DNA of 64,000 nucleotides from Mesostigma viride (Eukaryota > Streptophyta > Mesostigmatophyceae > Mesostigmatales > Mesostigmataceae): positions 1,609,192 to 1,673,191 of the forward strand of contig RPFO01000246.1 in NCBI GenBank assembly GCA_009746045.1, in the 5' to 3' direction. Both the position numbers and the translations under genes were made by a program. The first letter of the stretch is position 1, and each line of letters opens with the position of its first letter. Below the pieces are notes generated by a model. The model was not told the origin of the DNA. It made no database searches and worked only from the letters and a program-made list of their open reading frames with translations. Positions 47,777 through 59,400 of this stretch are shown in pieces.

Positions 47777-49172
47777 GATAGATGTTAGATTCCGTGAACA
47801 AGTAAGCTGTGGTTCACGCAGTACAGTTTTGTAACCTGACTATACATGCACTGCAGCCATATCCGGTATGGTACCAAACAATTTCATAGTTAGCAGAGAG
47901 ATAGTCTTTAGGACGCTCCTTGTCGAAGGCGATTCGTTATCTTCCTAAATGTCACCATTCGTGCGTAAGCGATGATTGATTGGTTGGGAAACATAAAGGT
48001 TACGCTTTATTCTTTAGCACGCCGCTGCGCAGTGGCACATCCAACCCTTGGTCATGCAGTGGCTATGAAAGTCGCTTGCCTAATGCCTACGTTGTGCACT
48101 GGTTGGTGGCATTTGCTAATTCCATTATGGAAGATTACGAAGTAAAACCAATAATAATTATTCCAGAAATACCTTCCGGCCTACTACAGTATACTGTAGC
48201 ACAATGTACTGGTAGAGCAGTACAGTATGTAACTACAGTACTGGTACTGTTGTTGTTGTTGTTGTTGTTGTGTCCCACGCCGCACATGGGCAGCAGAGAA
48301 TCTATAGTGGCCGAGGGCCGGATATATTTAGTATCGGTGGTACTGTGCCTACTGGCTACTGCAGCCTGCAAGGGCGGACCAAAGGGCGCGTAACGGACCA
48401 CCGCGCAGCGGTTGAGTTGAGTTGAGTTGAGCTTTATTCCCGCGCCGGAGGTCCGACAGGGTTATTAATAGTGCGGCGGCTGATCGAGTTGAGAGTTGAG
48501 TTATTCCCGCGCCGGCGTACAGGGTTATTTAAAATAGTGGATCCGCCTGGTCCTGCCTTACTGTATGGGGTGGCAAACAACAGTGCGGCGGGCCAGAAGG
48601 TGGACTAATTATAGGTGGAAAGCGTGGCACGTTGCAACAGGGCACTAGCAAGTGATAACTGCCAAGCTAACCCAGTTTCTAAGTCTATAGGTTTGAACTT
48701 AGCGTTGTAATTCACAATAGGGTGCGGTGGAGTGTTTGAACTCAGTAGTATCCGAAAACGTTCATGGTGGATCACGGTTTGCCTGAGCATGACGATTGAC
48801 GGGTCTGCCGGCCTGCCCGGCCTGCCGCTTCAATGTGGCCGGTGATCTTCAAGACAAGATATTTGTTGGCTGACTTGGCGATATCTGGTCGCTAGCAACG
48901 TTGCCAGGGACCCGTTTGAACCAAGCTGAGCTGGCGACTGGCGGGTTATTTCTTGACGCGGCAATGCAGACTGCCATCAGCAGTATGCATCGTGTGGGGC
49001 CAGTGGGGGCACAGCCAGGAAGCCAGCTGCCCGGTGGCCAACCTTGAAAGGGGAAGGTCTGTTTCGGGAGGCCATTACTCTTGACGTAGTCAGGTGACTA
49101 AGCGACGGGAGTTGTTCAGGCTGAGAGCTTTTTTAAGTTTTAGCAAACACCTTTACGAGCGGCCTTGCGAAG
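47777..49172. other. Divergent intergenic region (DNAAF11 / plastid protein gene)
   Basis: The two starts face away from each other 1.4 kb apart, so this holds both promoters. It also contains a TACAGTA/TTG fold-back relative (48185-48300) and a duplicated ~70-bp piece with GTTGAG repeats and TTATTCCCGCGCCGG (48410-48540). No gene is seen. Confidence 0.5.
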
Positions 49173-50090
49173 ATGGCCGCAGCCCTAGGATTGGCTACTC
49201 ATATCACGCCTTTCTGCGCCCGGGTGCCTTTCTCAAAGCCGTCAATTCAGCGTCGTTGTGGGACACGAAATGTCCTGCCCCGTCTTACCTGTCGTGCTTC
49301 CTACGAGCGAGACGGGCCAAATGAGGGGAACCCCGAGGTTCAAAATTTCTTGGTTGATGTCATTCGCATCGAAACTGAAAAGGTAATGCATTATTGTTGT
49401 TACTTGATGCCAGTGGAACTGCTTTTTGGTAAGGAATGTGCTTGCTATGGAGAAGATGATCAGCGTAATCAAACATGCAGACCTTCACTTCCTGTCCGTG
49501 TTGGTTACTGTTGCTGGCTGCAGGTGCGAGTCGCGGAGATGTTTGACAAGAAAGCCGAATTGCTTCGGAAGATTGTCGAGGATGCGGACGAGGAGTACAA
49601 GCAAATAGCAAGGCACGCGGAGGACACCATCAACGCTGCCAGTGAGGAGCTTTTGAAGTCCATCGCAGCGGAGTCGGAGTTTGAGCAAAAGCTTAACCAG
49701 AGGAGGGCCGAGGCAAAACAACGGGCAGAGGCTGACGCTGAAGAATTTGAAAACTTTGCAGAGTCCGTCTCGTCCGGCTTGAGGGAGGGCTTGTATTTCA
49801 AGAGCATGTACCCATCTCCAAGGATGATCCGACAAAAGGAAGAGTTCAAAAAGAGGCTGCCACAGGACTTGGTTAATGCCAGGACAAATGCTAAGTCGCA
49901 GGTCATGTCTGGCTTTCTTGTGTTCTTCACGGCAGCCTTCTCAATCACGGTGGTCTTTGCCCTGTGGACGATGGTGGAGGCGTTCGTCAATCACGAGGAC
50001 GTAAACCTCGAAAAGGGCGGCATCCTGCTGATGCTGCTCTGTCTCCTGGGGTCTCAACTGACATACTTCAGGAGGCGTCAAGACAGTTAG
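49173..50090 (+). CDS. Probable plastid-targeted coiled-coil membrane protein, 258 aa, two exons
   Basis: Exons are 49173-49382 and 49524-50090, split by a GT-AG intron (GTAATG...CTGCAG). The first ~45 residues (MAAALGLATHITPFC..., ending ...LTCRAS) are rich in Ala, Ser, Arg and Thr and poor in acidic residues, like a chloroplast transit peptide. Residues about 72-150 are a charged helix likely to form a coiled coil (EYKQIARHAEDTINAASEEL, RAEAKQRAEADAEEFENFAE). Two hydrophobic helices follow at about 200-222 (FLVFFTAAFSITVVFALW) and 235-252 (GGILLMLLCLLGSQLTYF), then RRRQDS. I do not recognise the family. A thylakoid or envelope location is inferred from the transit-like start. Confidence 0.8.
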   Translation: MAAALGLATHITPFCARVPFSKPSIQRRCGTRNVLPRLTCRASYERDGPNEGNPEVQNFLVDVIRIETEKVMHYCCYLMPVELLFGKECACYGEDDQRNQTCRPSLPVRVGYCCWLQVRVAEMFDKKAELLRKIVEDADEEYKQIARHAEDTINAASEELLKSIAAESEFEQKLNQRRAEAKQRAEADAEEFENFAESVSSGLREGLYFKSMYPSPRMIRQKEEFKKRLPQDLVNARTNAKSQVMSGFLVFFTAAFSITVVFALWTMVEAFVNHEDVNLEKGGILLMLLCLLGSQLTYFRRRQDS

Positions 50091-50264
50091 CTGAGTGTGT
50101 GTTAGTGAGAAAGCTGCTTCGGAGCCGCATGCCTTTCTACGTGTTTGCTCCAGATGCCTTTTTGTGACCATGTACATTATATGGCTGGGCTGAAGCAACC
50201 CCCGCGATAGCTGTCGTTTTGTACATACTGGTTGTCTCCTTGATGCCGAATCCTGGTCGTCTCT

Positions 50265-50345
50265 TTGTAAGTAAATCCAGTGAGGTGGCCAGAGGCTCCC
50301 TGTGGCTTGAATCCGTATGCCCATTTCTGTACAAACGTGCACCTA
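50265..50345 (+). repeat. Repeat pair with 52000-52115
   Basis: AGTAAATCCAGTGAGG...GAATCCGTATGCCCATTTCTG recurs at 52000-52115. There the second copy has gained a CATGAAGGAGACAACCA insertion at CCGTAT. Confidence 0.6.
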
Positions 50346-50702
50346 GCTTCTGCATGTTGAGCGCATTGCTCAGTAAAGAGTAGGCAGGATATTGCTGATG
50401 GTGCCAACGGCGCCAAAATGTAGAAGCAACTGTACATATGCAAGTTGGCGGTTAATTGAACCCATACAACGTTTGCAAAACATATGTGAAGAAGAAAGTA
50501 TCGTTCTGATTGCATGCTTGTGTACCGAGTCCAATTATAAAGCTGTGGAAGGTTACGGCACAGCGACCCCCGCGATATCTGTCATTTTGTACGTATACTG
50601 AATCGTGGTCCACATGGTTCGATCCACTGGTTCATATCAGAGAATTTCGAACGCACTTGCACCGCTCTCCGGTAAAGAGCTTTTTCACAGTTAATTGGGC
50701 TA

Positions 50703-51056
50703 TCAAGGAGACAACCAGCGCAGGCCAGAAATCGGGAGAATCCGGACCATCGTAGCTCGAGCCTGCCGTTGTTTTGTCCGCGTTTTCGAGTCGATCAGGA
50801 TGATGAATATGAATGGAAATGTGTAGCCTTGTGCATTGAAATTATGGCGGGCTTACGTGTAGAGCGACGAGATGACCTAGACGGTGGGGCCGGAAACAGC
50901 TTGCTTGATCAGGGCGTGTGTTTCGAGCCTAACTGGCCGGGAGTGTCTAGTGGTGAGCACCATTGCTGCGATATCGCTCTCCCACCATTTACAAGGACTG
51001 ATACCCGCAAATGGAAAACCATATTGAAAAGGTCGATAGCTAGTCAGTCATTACGT
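50703..51056 (-). mobile_element. Longest copy of the GGTTGTCTCCTTG-ended repeat (~350 bp, SINE-like)
   Basis: Read on the minus strand, the repeat ends TCTGGCCTGCGCTGGTTGTC + TCCTTGATA. Upstream it carries a ~300-bp segment that recurs at 55337-55680. No open frame is convincing. It is a candidate full-length or near full-length source of the very short insertions that share the same 3' end. Confidence 0.5.
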
Positions 51057-51279
51057 TAGCCATGCCATGCCATGCCAAACATCCAATTGAACTGCACACG
51101 GTGCAAATGGCAAAAATATCCGGAGGACAGCACTTTCAAACGTGCGGCGGGAACCAAAAGCCCGTGTATGCCAGAAAACATCGTGTTGCATGCTGCAGCG
51201 ATGCGGCGGTGTGGACAACGAATCCAGTGCCAAGCTCGGAACGGCCGCAAAGCCGCAAATCGCTTAGGATGCCTTCGGA

Positions 51280-51615
51280 TCCTAAAAGGGTAGGGAAACA
51301 TGCCATGAACTACACCCAGATGTTGCTGGCCGACCTAGTGGTCCCAGCCCAGTTTGAACACCGCATCCACTCTCTCTCCCTTCTTTGGACTGCCATGCAG
51401 GACCCGCCCGCCCCTGCATGTGGGCAAGCCCCCTCCCCCCAAGCGGAAAAGGGGCTTTGCTGAGTAGCATAGGTAGGTTTTCTAGATTAGATTAGCTTAG
51501 AGTTAGATTAGTTCGGTTTCGCGGCTTTGTCCCCCCTCCATCCATCCACGGGAATATGTGCTACATGATCTCCCAACGGAGTCCTGTTATTATTTAATTT
51601 AATTTAATTTTAATG
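51280..51615 (+). mobile_element. LINE 3'-end fragment
   Basis: It encodes NYTQMLLADLVVPAQFEHRI, HSLSLLWTAMQD and a stop near 51461. The 3' UTR, CTCCCAACGGAG hairpin and TTTAAT tail follow at 51560-51615. A second copy begins directly after the tail. Confidence 0.75.
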
Positions 51616-51880
51616 CAGGACAAGACGCGGTGGCAGAAGATTGTCAAGGCTCACACGCCCGACCCTGTGGGCAAGCCACCTCCCCCCAAGAGGAGGCGGC
51701 GTTTTGATGAGTAGTGTAGTTAGGCTTTTCTAGACTAGATAGCTTAGAGTTAGGTTAGTTCGATTACGCGGCTTCCTCCACTCCACCCATCCATCATGGA
51801 ATATGTGCTACATGATCTCCCAACGGAGGCATGTTATAATTTCATTTAATTTATTCTGATTTAATTTATAATTTAATGCC
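51616..51880 (+). mobile_element. LINE 3'-end fragment (second, in tandem)
   Basis: It begins within the coding tail (MQDKTRWQKIVKAHTPDPVG, KPPPPKRRRRFDE, stop) directly after the TTTAAT tail of the previous copy and ends with the same hairpin and tail. Confidence 0.75.
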
Positions 51881-52199
51881 TTCGGATCCTAGGAGACCCC
51901 TACAGCCGCGGGATCATGCAAGAGGTACGTCCTGCATCTGTTCGAATCCGGTACCAAACTATTTCACTGAATTCTGTTTGTCTCTTAATGAGCACTAGTA
52001 AATCCAGTGAGGCCGGTGGCAAGAGGCTCCCTGTGCCGCTTGAATCCGTATCATGAAGGAGACAACCATATGCCCATTTCTGATCAGAATATGCCCATTT
52101 CTGTACAAATGTAACTATAAGTTTAAGAAGTAAGTAAGTACTTGCGTTTCATGCGCATGGGCATGCCACGGACGGTACTACGCTAATCTCATTAGAAAA

Positions 52200-53116
52200 A
52201 AAATTACACTAAAGTTACAAATATCGTCTGCATCATGCCCCAACCATACAGTCACTTCGACCCGCTGCAGGACGAGACCGCCGAGACCCTTGCCCTGGCG
52301 CTTGCGAACAAAATCCTTGTCCCCATGGCTATCACTGGTAAGGGCAAGCCGCGGGGGGTGACCCGCCTTCCCCGCTCGCGGGGTAAGGCCGGCCCCGAGG
52401 TCCCCCTTGCTCCTCACCTTTGACACCATGGCGGATAAGATGGAGTTCCTCAAGTGTCGCAAGCGGCTTGGGGGGACCGCCTACACGCTGGACGACGACT
52501 TGACCTTGACGCAGCAACAACGGCGACGGGAGTTATCGCCGACCTACCTCCAGCTTCGGCAGACGGCGGGGCAGAAGCCGGTCTACTGGAAGGGGGCGGA
52601 CATCTACGTCGCCCACAAGCCCTGGCAGGCGACCCCTGCCGCCCCAGCCACCCCAGCCACCCCAGCCTAGGGAATATATAGCAGTAGTGTAGACTAGAAA
52701 GCTTAGTGACGTGGCCATGTATGCCTACGTGATGGGCCCACACCCGCCCTTGCAATAGCCGTAGCAATTTCGAGTCATGCTTTGCCCATGCAGGGAGTTA
52801 CTCCCTGCTGAGCTAGAGGCCATGTGTACCCTAGCTATAGCCTAGCCACATACCTTCCACCCCATATGTCATGCAGGCCTTCTAGGCCCTCTCCTCAACG
52901 TACCCCCCCTGGGTGCCTGTGCATGCTTGTTTAGGAGGCATGAACCATCATGGAGGTGCAGGTGCACCTAGTGCACCCAGAGCAGGTGCATGATAGTTGT
53001 ACATCCTACACCTGCAGGTTGTCGCCCTGATTGTATTACAAACCCATAGATGCCCCTTTCTCAGGGCTATGTGTTACATATGCTCCCCACGGAGCTATGA
53101 TTTTAATTAATTAATG
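52200..53116 (+). mobile_element. ORF1-type retroelement copy
   Basis: 52235-52423 encodes HFDPLQDETAETLALALANK. In a different frame, 52407-52670 encodes MADKMEFLKCRKRLGG, YTLDDDLTLTQQQRRRELSP, KPVYWKGADIYVAHKPW and a PATPATPA end. The 3' UTR has the GCAGGGAGTTACTCCCTGC stem and ends with GCTCCCCACGGAGC and a TTAATTAATTAA tail. The frame break between the two coding parts suggests decay. Confidence 0.65.
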
Positions 53117-54612
53117 CAGTCACTAGAGGGGGATATAATCCTCATCTGAGCTGTCCTCTACTGTAATGGCAGACGAGGTGGTAGTGTAGCGGCTATCCTC
53201 AGGGGCAATAACCTCCACATGAGGACTTCTACCCTGCATTCTACCAATGCATGTGGCGGCAGTGGGCGGCACGCTGTATGGCTGCTGAGCTCCCCCTCCT
53301 CTCCACCACCGCCACCGCCACCTCCACCCTCCTCGCCTCGAACCTCCAGGCCACCAACACGTGCCGTACCGCCACCACTGATGCCATTACTGCCTGGCCA
53401 GCTCCTCCACATCGACGAGCGCCTCGAAGGACAACGCCATCGCCATTGAATGCCTGCAAAACACTGCCGGCCTCACCGCCCAGGCGGTGATCAGGACAAA
53501 TTGCCGCCAGGCCACCCCCCCCGGGCCGCTGGCGCAGTGCAGGCGATACTCCTAGCTCCCCTCGACCGGGCTCCAGACCTGGGCCGGCCGCCATGCTGCT
53601 GAACCACACCACCTCCACCACCTCCGCCATCGCTGCCCAGCTCAAGCAACAGCTAGACACTCAACCTCCTTGAGGAGCTAGGCTGAGCTCGACAAAGCGC
53701 AGCCATTGACGTCATCGTCAAGCACTTCGACCTGCTGGAAGGTGAGAACTCCGAGAAGCTCGCCCAGGCGTTTGAGAACAAAATCTTTTATTCCCCCATG
53801 GCCCTCATAGGCCGGCGAGCTCCGGATGGAGGTCCGGTCCGCCTTCCCCGCTCACGGGGTAAGGCTGGATCGCCACCAAGCTGCGCTGCTCACCTTTGAG
53901 TCACATGGCGCCGCGGACAAGCTTCTGTTCCTCAAACGTCGCAAGCGGCTCGCCGAGGACTCCCTACACAAGTGCTGCCGGACGACGACTTGACCCTGGC
54001 GCAGCAACAACGGCGACGGGAGCGCTATGGCCGACCTACCTCCAGCTCCGGCAGACATGCAGCGGGATGCATATGGAAGATTTAAGCCGGTATACTGCAG
54101 GGGGGCTGCCATCTACGTCGACCACAAGCCCTGGCAGGCCGCGACCCCTGCTCCCTGGCCCAGCAACCCCAGCAACCCCACGCAGCCTAGGGGACTAGTA
54201 TAGCAGTATAGTGTAGACTAGTCAATGCAATGAAGGCTTAGTAGACGTGGCCATGCACATGCATGCCTATCAAGGAGACAACCAGAGCCTATGATGGGAT
54301 CCACACCAGATGCTGCATTAAAGCCTTTAAGTAGTTAGCCTTGCTTTGCCCATGCAGAGAGTTACTCTCTGCAGAGACGCCATGCCCAAGCCATTGCCTA
54401 GCCATAACGATCATCTTCCACCCTGGTATGCCAGGTCTTTAATTAGGTATGATACATCATGGTGGTGCAGGTGCACCTTCGGTTTGTGCACCCAGCTAGA
54501 GTAGGTGGCAGTTTACGTATCCCCCACCTGCAGGATGTCGCCCAGAATGTCGCTCTAAACCATGTGCCCCTTCTCAGGGGTATGTGTTACATTTGCTCCC
54601 GCAACGGAGATA
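53117..54612 (+). mobile_element. ORF1-type retroelement copy, longer and frameshifted
   Basis: A Ser/Thr-rich part near 53280-53660 (STTATATSTLLASNLQATNT) is followed by a degraded C-terminal domain near 53930-54185 (RFKPVYCRGAAIYVDHKPWQ in pieces). The 3' UTR contains the GCAGAGAGTTACTCTCTGC stem and ends GCTCCCGCAACGGAG. It starts directly after the tail of the previous copy. Confidence 0.6.
54265..54292 (+). repeat. Short TSD-flanked insertion (16 nt)
   Basis: The insert CAAGGAGACAACCAGA (54271-54286) lies between two copies of GCCTAT. The homologous position in the sister element (about 52721-52733, ATGCCTACGTGATGGG) lacks it. Confidence 0.75.
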
Positions 54613-54646
54613 TCAAGGAGACAACCAGCGCAGGCCAACGGAGATA
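54603..54646 (+). repeat. Short TSD-flanked insertion (24 nt)
   Basis: The insert 54613-54636 (TCAAGGAGACAACCAGCG + CAGGCC) lies between two copies of AACGGAGATA. A second, longer motif copy follows at 54647-54690. Confidence 0.75.
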
Positions 54647-54699
54647 ACAAGGAGACAACCAGCACAGGCCAGAAATCGGGAGAATCCGGACTGCATGGT

Positions 54700-55336
54700 A
54701 GCTCGATAAGCAGCGGATTCCTCTCTCGTCGCAAGCGGTTGCACGACCTCACCTGGACGCTGGATGACGACCTAACCCCCGCTCAGCAACAGCAGCGACG
54801 CGACCTGTGGCCGGAATACCTCCGCCATAAGCAGGACCCCCAGAAGCCCAAGGTGTACTGGAGGGGCGGGGACCTGATGATCAACCACAAGATGTGGACG
54901 CCCCCAGCGGGCTAGAATAGCAATAGCCCTAGCTTGTAACCATTGGAGTCACTGTCGCTAAGGCAGCCATGCCTACTAGAATGTTTGCCTAGCTGTGCCA
55001 ACACACCTAGTCACGTGCCGCCAACGCACGGTACACAACCAGCCATAGCCTTAGCCTAGTTCTAGTACAGCCATGCTACGCCCTGGCTATGTTCAGATTA
55101 CTTGCCCACACTCCTTGCTATGATATGCTCACATGGGTCTTATTGCACCCACAGTTTGCCGGATCGTTAGCCTGTCCTTTTAGCTAGCCGCGCCCGATTG
55201 CAGCTGTGGCATGCCTTTGGCATGAAGGAGACTGGGGGTCTCTGCCCTTTCTCCTGTAGTGCACACACAGGGATTAAAAGCACTTCGGTGCTCCGTGACT
55301 CCCCAACGGGAGCACGAGTTTAATTAATTAATTAAT
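54700..55336 (+). mobile_element. ORF1-type retroelement, 3' half
   Basis: It encodes RKRLHDLTWTLDDDLTPAQQ, QQRRDLWPEYLRHKQDP, KPKVYWRGGDLMINHKMW and a stop at 54913-54915. The 3' UTR is nearly identical to 31095-30842 (reverse). It ends with the TGCTCCGTGACTCCCC/AACGGGAGCA hairpin and (TTAA)n. This is the least damaged C-terminal domain of the family here. Confidence 0.7.
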
Positions 55337-55680
55337 GGTAGCTCGAGCCTGCCGTTATCTTGTCCGCGTGTTCGATCGAGTCTGTCAGCATGATGAATAT
55401 GAACGGTGATGGAAATGTGTAGCCTTGTGCATTGAAGTTATCAAGGAGACAACCATCAAAGAAGTTATGGCTGGTGTACGTGTAGAGCGACTAGATGACC
55501 TAGACGGTGGGGCCGGAAACAGCTTGCTTGATCAGGGCGTGTGTTTCGAGCCTAACTGGCCGGGAGTGTCTAGTGGTGAGCACCATTGCTGCGATCGTTC
55601 TCCCACCATTTACGAGGACATACCTGCGAATTGGAAAACCATGCACTGAAAAGGTCTAGCTAGTCAGTAATATGTTCTTA
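55337..55680 (-). mobile_element. Second copy of the ~300-bp repeat, carrying a 27-bp insertion
   Basis: It matches 50752-51050. It differs by GAAGTTAT / CAAGGAGACAACCATCAAA / GAAGTTAT at 55434-55468, where the first copy has only GAAATTAT (50838-50845). Confidence 0.75.
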
Positions 55681-55689
55681 TAATTTAAT

Positions 55690-56400
55690 TATGTACTTAA
55701 TTACTGAAGGGTTTTATGCCAGTCGGCGCACACTACAATTGGACATGAATGCAATTTCATGCTCAAACTTCATCATGACAGATCGAAGTTCTTAAAGACT
55801 TTATGCAAGCCAGCCAACGATGTTGGTTGATAAGGAGCTCGGTCAGGGCTTTGCGGTCAGCTGCCCCGCGTGCGGGAAGGTGGTCATATGAATCGTGTGA
55901 ATAATTCTCATTGCAAGGTGCTCAAGTCCTTGTCCAGGCCCCATACAACTTACAAAGTACCATATCATCCTCAGGACTGAGCAGCTTTTACTCATCTTCA
56001 AGTGCATGGACGCAGCACGTACGAGGGATTCAGATGCTACCCAACTACCACAAATCCAACTCAATGCCGCCACATGCGCTGCAACTGGCAAAATATACAA
56101 AGCCACGTTCCTTTGGGATGAGGTGGCTGCCGGCAGCCGGCAGGCTCAGTTCTCCAAGAAGGCAGGGCCCTCCATAAATATATATAACAGGTACAGTCAG
56201 CCACAGTAATCCACACATAACAGCTGTCTCATTGCTAGACAACCTTGGAAATGGGCCTCTCCCCGCCGCAAATCCCCACCAACTGCCCCAATGCGGATGC
56301 ATGGCTAGCACGAAATCCAGCCACCGACAAGCCCAAGTGCTGCCTTCCGCTTCTCTACCCTTACATCTGCAGCATGTTGTTCCGATGCCCCTATGGGTCG
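55690..56400. other. 3' flank of ATG16
   Basis: No gene is recognised. Short frames on both strands lack family features. It presumably includes the ATG16 3' UTR. Confidence 0.4.
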
Positions 56401-56406
56401 CGCATG

Positions 56407-59400
56407 TCACCGCCACACGATGACCGTGCCGTTACGGTCGCAAGAAGCCATCATGGACCCATGCACGGGGCTCCACGCGCATGCAGTGACCACCCCCGTG
56501 TGACCCTTGAGCACCGCCTCCACCCCCCCTGAGCGCGCGTCCCACACGTACACCCCCCGGTCGGCCGACCCAGCGGCCACGCGGCGCGTGGTCGGGCTCG
56601 CGCCCACGCGCCCAAAGTTGGCGCCGAAACGGAACCCCCCCGCCTGGAGCCCACCCTTGACCTCGAGCGTGCGAGCGTCCAGCAGCCGGATGACGCTGTC
56701 GCGTCCACAGGTGATCACATGCGTGCCATCGTGGGACATCTCCACTGCCGACACAGGGCCCGCGTGCAGGTCCGCCACCTCGCACGTGAGCCGGCCCGAT
56801 CGCGTGTCCCACACGCGCAGGTGGCCGTCGAAGTGGCCCGAGTAGAGCGTGGTGGAGAGGCCTGCGGATCCGCCCGTTGCAAGCCCGTTGCAGTTGCTGT
56901 GGCACATGATCGTTTGCACGCAGTAGCCGCGCGAGAGGTCCCACACCTTCATGCAGCGGTCCTGCCCGCCGCTGACTGCCGTCACGGACTCATACCCGCC
57001 CGTGTCCACCGCGCACACCTGGGGTACGTGATTGGGGGGGGGGGAGGAGGCGGGGGGGAGCGCGGTGATAAGGAGGGCATGGATGGTGATTGGATGGAGC
57101 AGGAAGCAGCCAGGGTGATAAGCTCCTCTTACGCCCAAAAAGCAGACACGTTGACGTGACCACATGTTGGAAAACAAGGGGGGGAAATCGCATCTGGGTG
57201 AATGTAATGATAGCTGCAGTCGGTGTTGTGATGGGAGATTTACATGGGAGATGTCGCAATGACACTTGATGTGTGCGTTCCAAGGACACATAAACGTGCT
57301 GACAAGAGATGGGGTATCTACCACGGGGCCTCTCGCCCATGACCCCTGCAACAATTATGTAGGATCAAATCCACATAGTACACAGATAAGCCAAAAGGGC
57401 AGCAAGTCATTCTCAGAAAGTACACTGCGCTGGCACGTCCTCTGCCAGCTCGTAAACAGGACCGACCCTGTCCTCCTACGCGGCAATATTACCCAACCAT
57501 TCTACCCAGCCACAACAACCCCAAATTCACCCAGCACATGCACCACAAGCCAGCATATATCCATCGTCGCCACCGTCCGAACCCTTGCGATGGTTCCCCA
57601 TCTGCTGGGCCTGACAACCCCCCCATTTGCTGCCCCACTTGGCCCTATTCCTTCGCACAGCGAACCCTTTTCCCCTTTTCCCCTGCTTTGCCCTCCCCTT
57701 TCATCCCCCTTTGCAACCTCCTTTGCCCCCCAACCCCTTGCTACCAACTTGGGCCACATCTTGCTCCGTTTTCAGCCTCCCCAGCCCCCCCCCCCCGTTA
57801 CCCCCCCCCTTTGCCCCTCCTCATCCCCCCCACCTTGTCCGTGTGGCCCGTGAGGATGTGGTGCACGCGCCCCGAATCGGCCGACCACACGAGCAGCTGC
57901 TTGTCGGAGCACGCGCCCACCACAAGGTGCTCGTCGCTCGTGACCGCCACGTCCAGGATGGAGCCCAGCGCACCCTGCAGGGTGCTCAGCAGCTGGCCCG
58001 ACACGGGATCCCACACCCGCACGCAGCGGTCCATCCCGCCGGACACCAGCCGCGTGCCCGTCCGGAAGAACTGGAGGCTGTTGCCGCCACCCTCGTGGCC
58101 CCGCATCGTGTGCAGGAGGCGAGAGGGGGGGCCTGCGGTGGCGGCGGCAGCAGTGGCCGCGTCGCTATCGTCCATGACACCACCCAGTAAAGCCGCGCGA
58201 AGCGACCCGGACCCTCCCGCACCTGCCAATCTCCTCCGATGCTCCTCCTCCACCGCGTCGGCCAACCGGCTCTCGACCTGCCGCTGCGCCTTCTCGGCGG
58301 CCCCTAGCACATCGTCGTAGATGCGGTTGGCCTCGTTCAGCCCCTCAGCCTCACGCCGCTTGAGGTCCATCCATCGGTTGGTCAGCTCCTCGTTCTCTTG
58401 GGCCAGTTTGGCCGCGCGGAGGGACAGCTCGTTGGCCTGCGCGCGAGAGGCCGCGGCTTCCTCGGCCGCCACGTCGAGCGCCGCACGCAGCGCACGTGCC
58501 TCCTCTGTGCGGGCATCCAGCTGGCGACGCAGGTCCGCCACCTGGCCCTCCAGCGCCTGGGTAGAGGGCAAGGTTGTGGGTGCATGGCCGTGAGGTCGTT
58601 TTGGCCGGTTGCAGCGATGTAGAATAGAATGGGTGCATGAATGAGTGAATCACTGGAAGGGAGTGAGGGTGGATGGCGTGGGAGCGGGGGGGTTTGAGGC
58701 AGGGTTGTGGAGAGGCAATGTAGTCAGCAAAGGGAGGCCGAAATGGCGAGCAAAAACATGTTGACCGTCTTGTACGTTAGCTACCCAGGACTTCACAAGT
58801 GAAGGTGGAACGGGGCTGCCAGGGAAACCTGCGCCAGCCTGTCTCTCGCCAGACAGCACTGCCTGAGCACTGCGATGGGGCCACCACACCGGGGACAAAG
58901 AGGGGCGAAGGGTGGGGGGTTGCGGGAATAGTGGAAGGGCAAAGGGAGGGCATGCATGGCCCAGTCAGCGCAAGCATGCCCGCTCATGAAGCGGTAGCAT
59001 GTGTGTGGGGCAGCCCTCCCCTGGGAGTCCGAAGGATAAGGGATGGGCCACGTCCTTCCAAGGCATGCGTGCCAAGGAAGTCGGCCACATGCACATGTGG
59101 CATGCCCAGGCAGCATGAGCCAGGCCCCTTCTGCTGGCTGTACACTCTCGCATGTTTATACAGGAATAGTTGTCTCACTTAGAAGTCCACCTCTATCACT
59201 CTCGCATGTATATAATTCGGCTCCATGACTACCGCACCTGCCTGCACGCGCCTCCCCGAGGGCACGCTCCCTTGCCGGCGACCGCTCGTCGGTCCAGGCG
59301 CGGGCGACCATTTGGCCCCTGGCGCTCGCACCCTGGGCCACCTGGCGGCTATCTGGGCCATTAGAGCGGTGGGGTGGCATCCGCTTTGGGACCGCTACAC

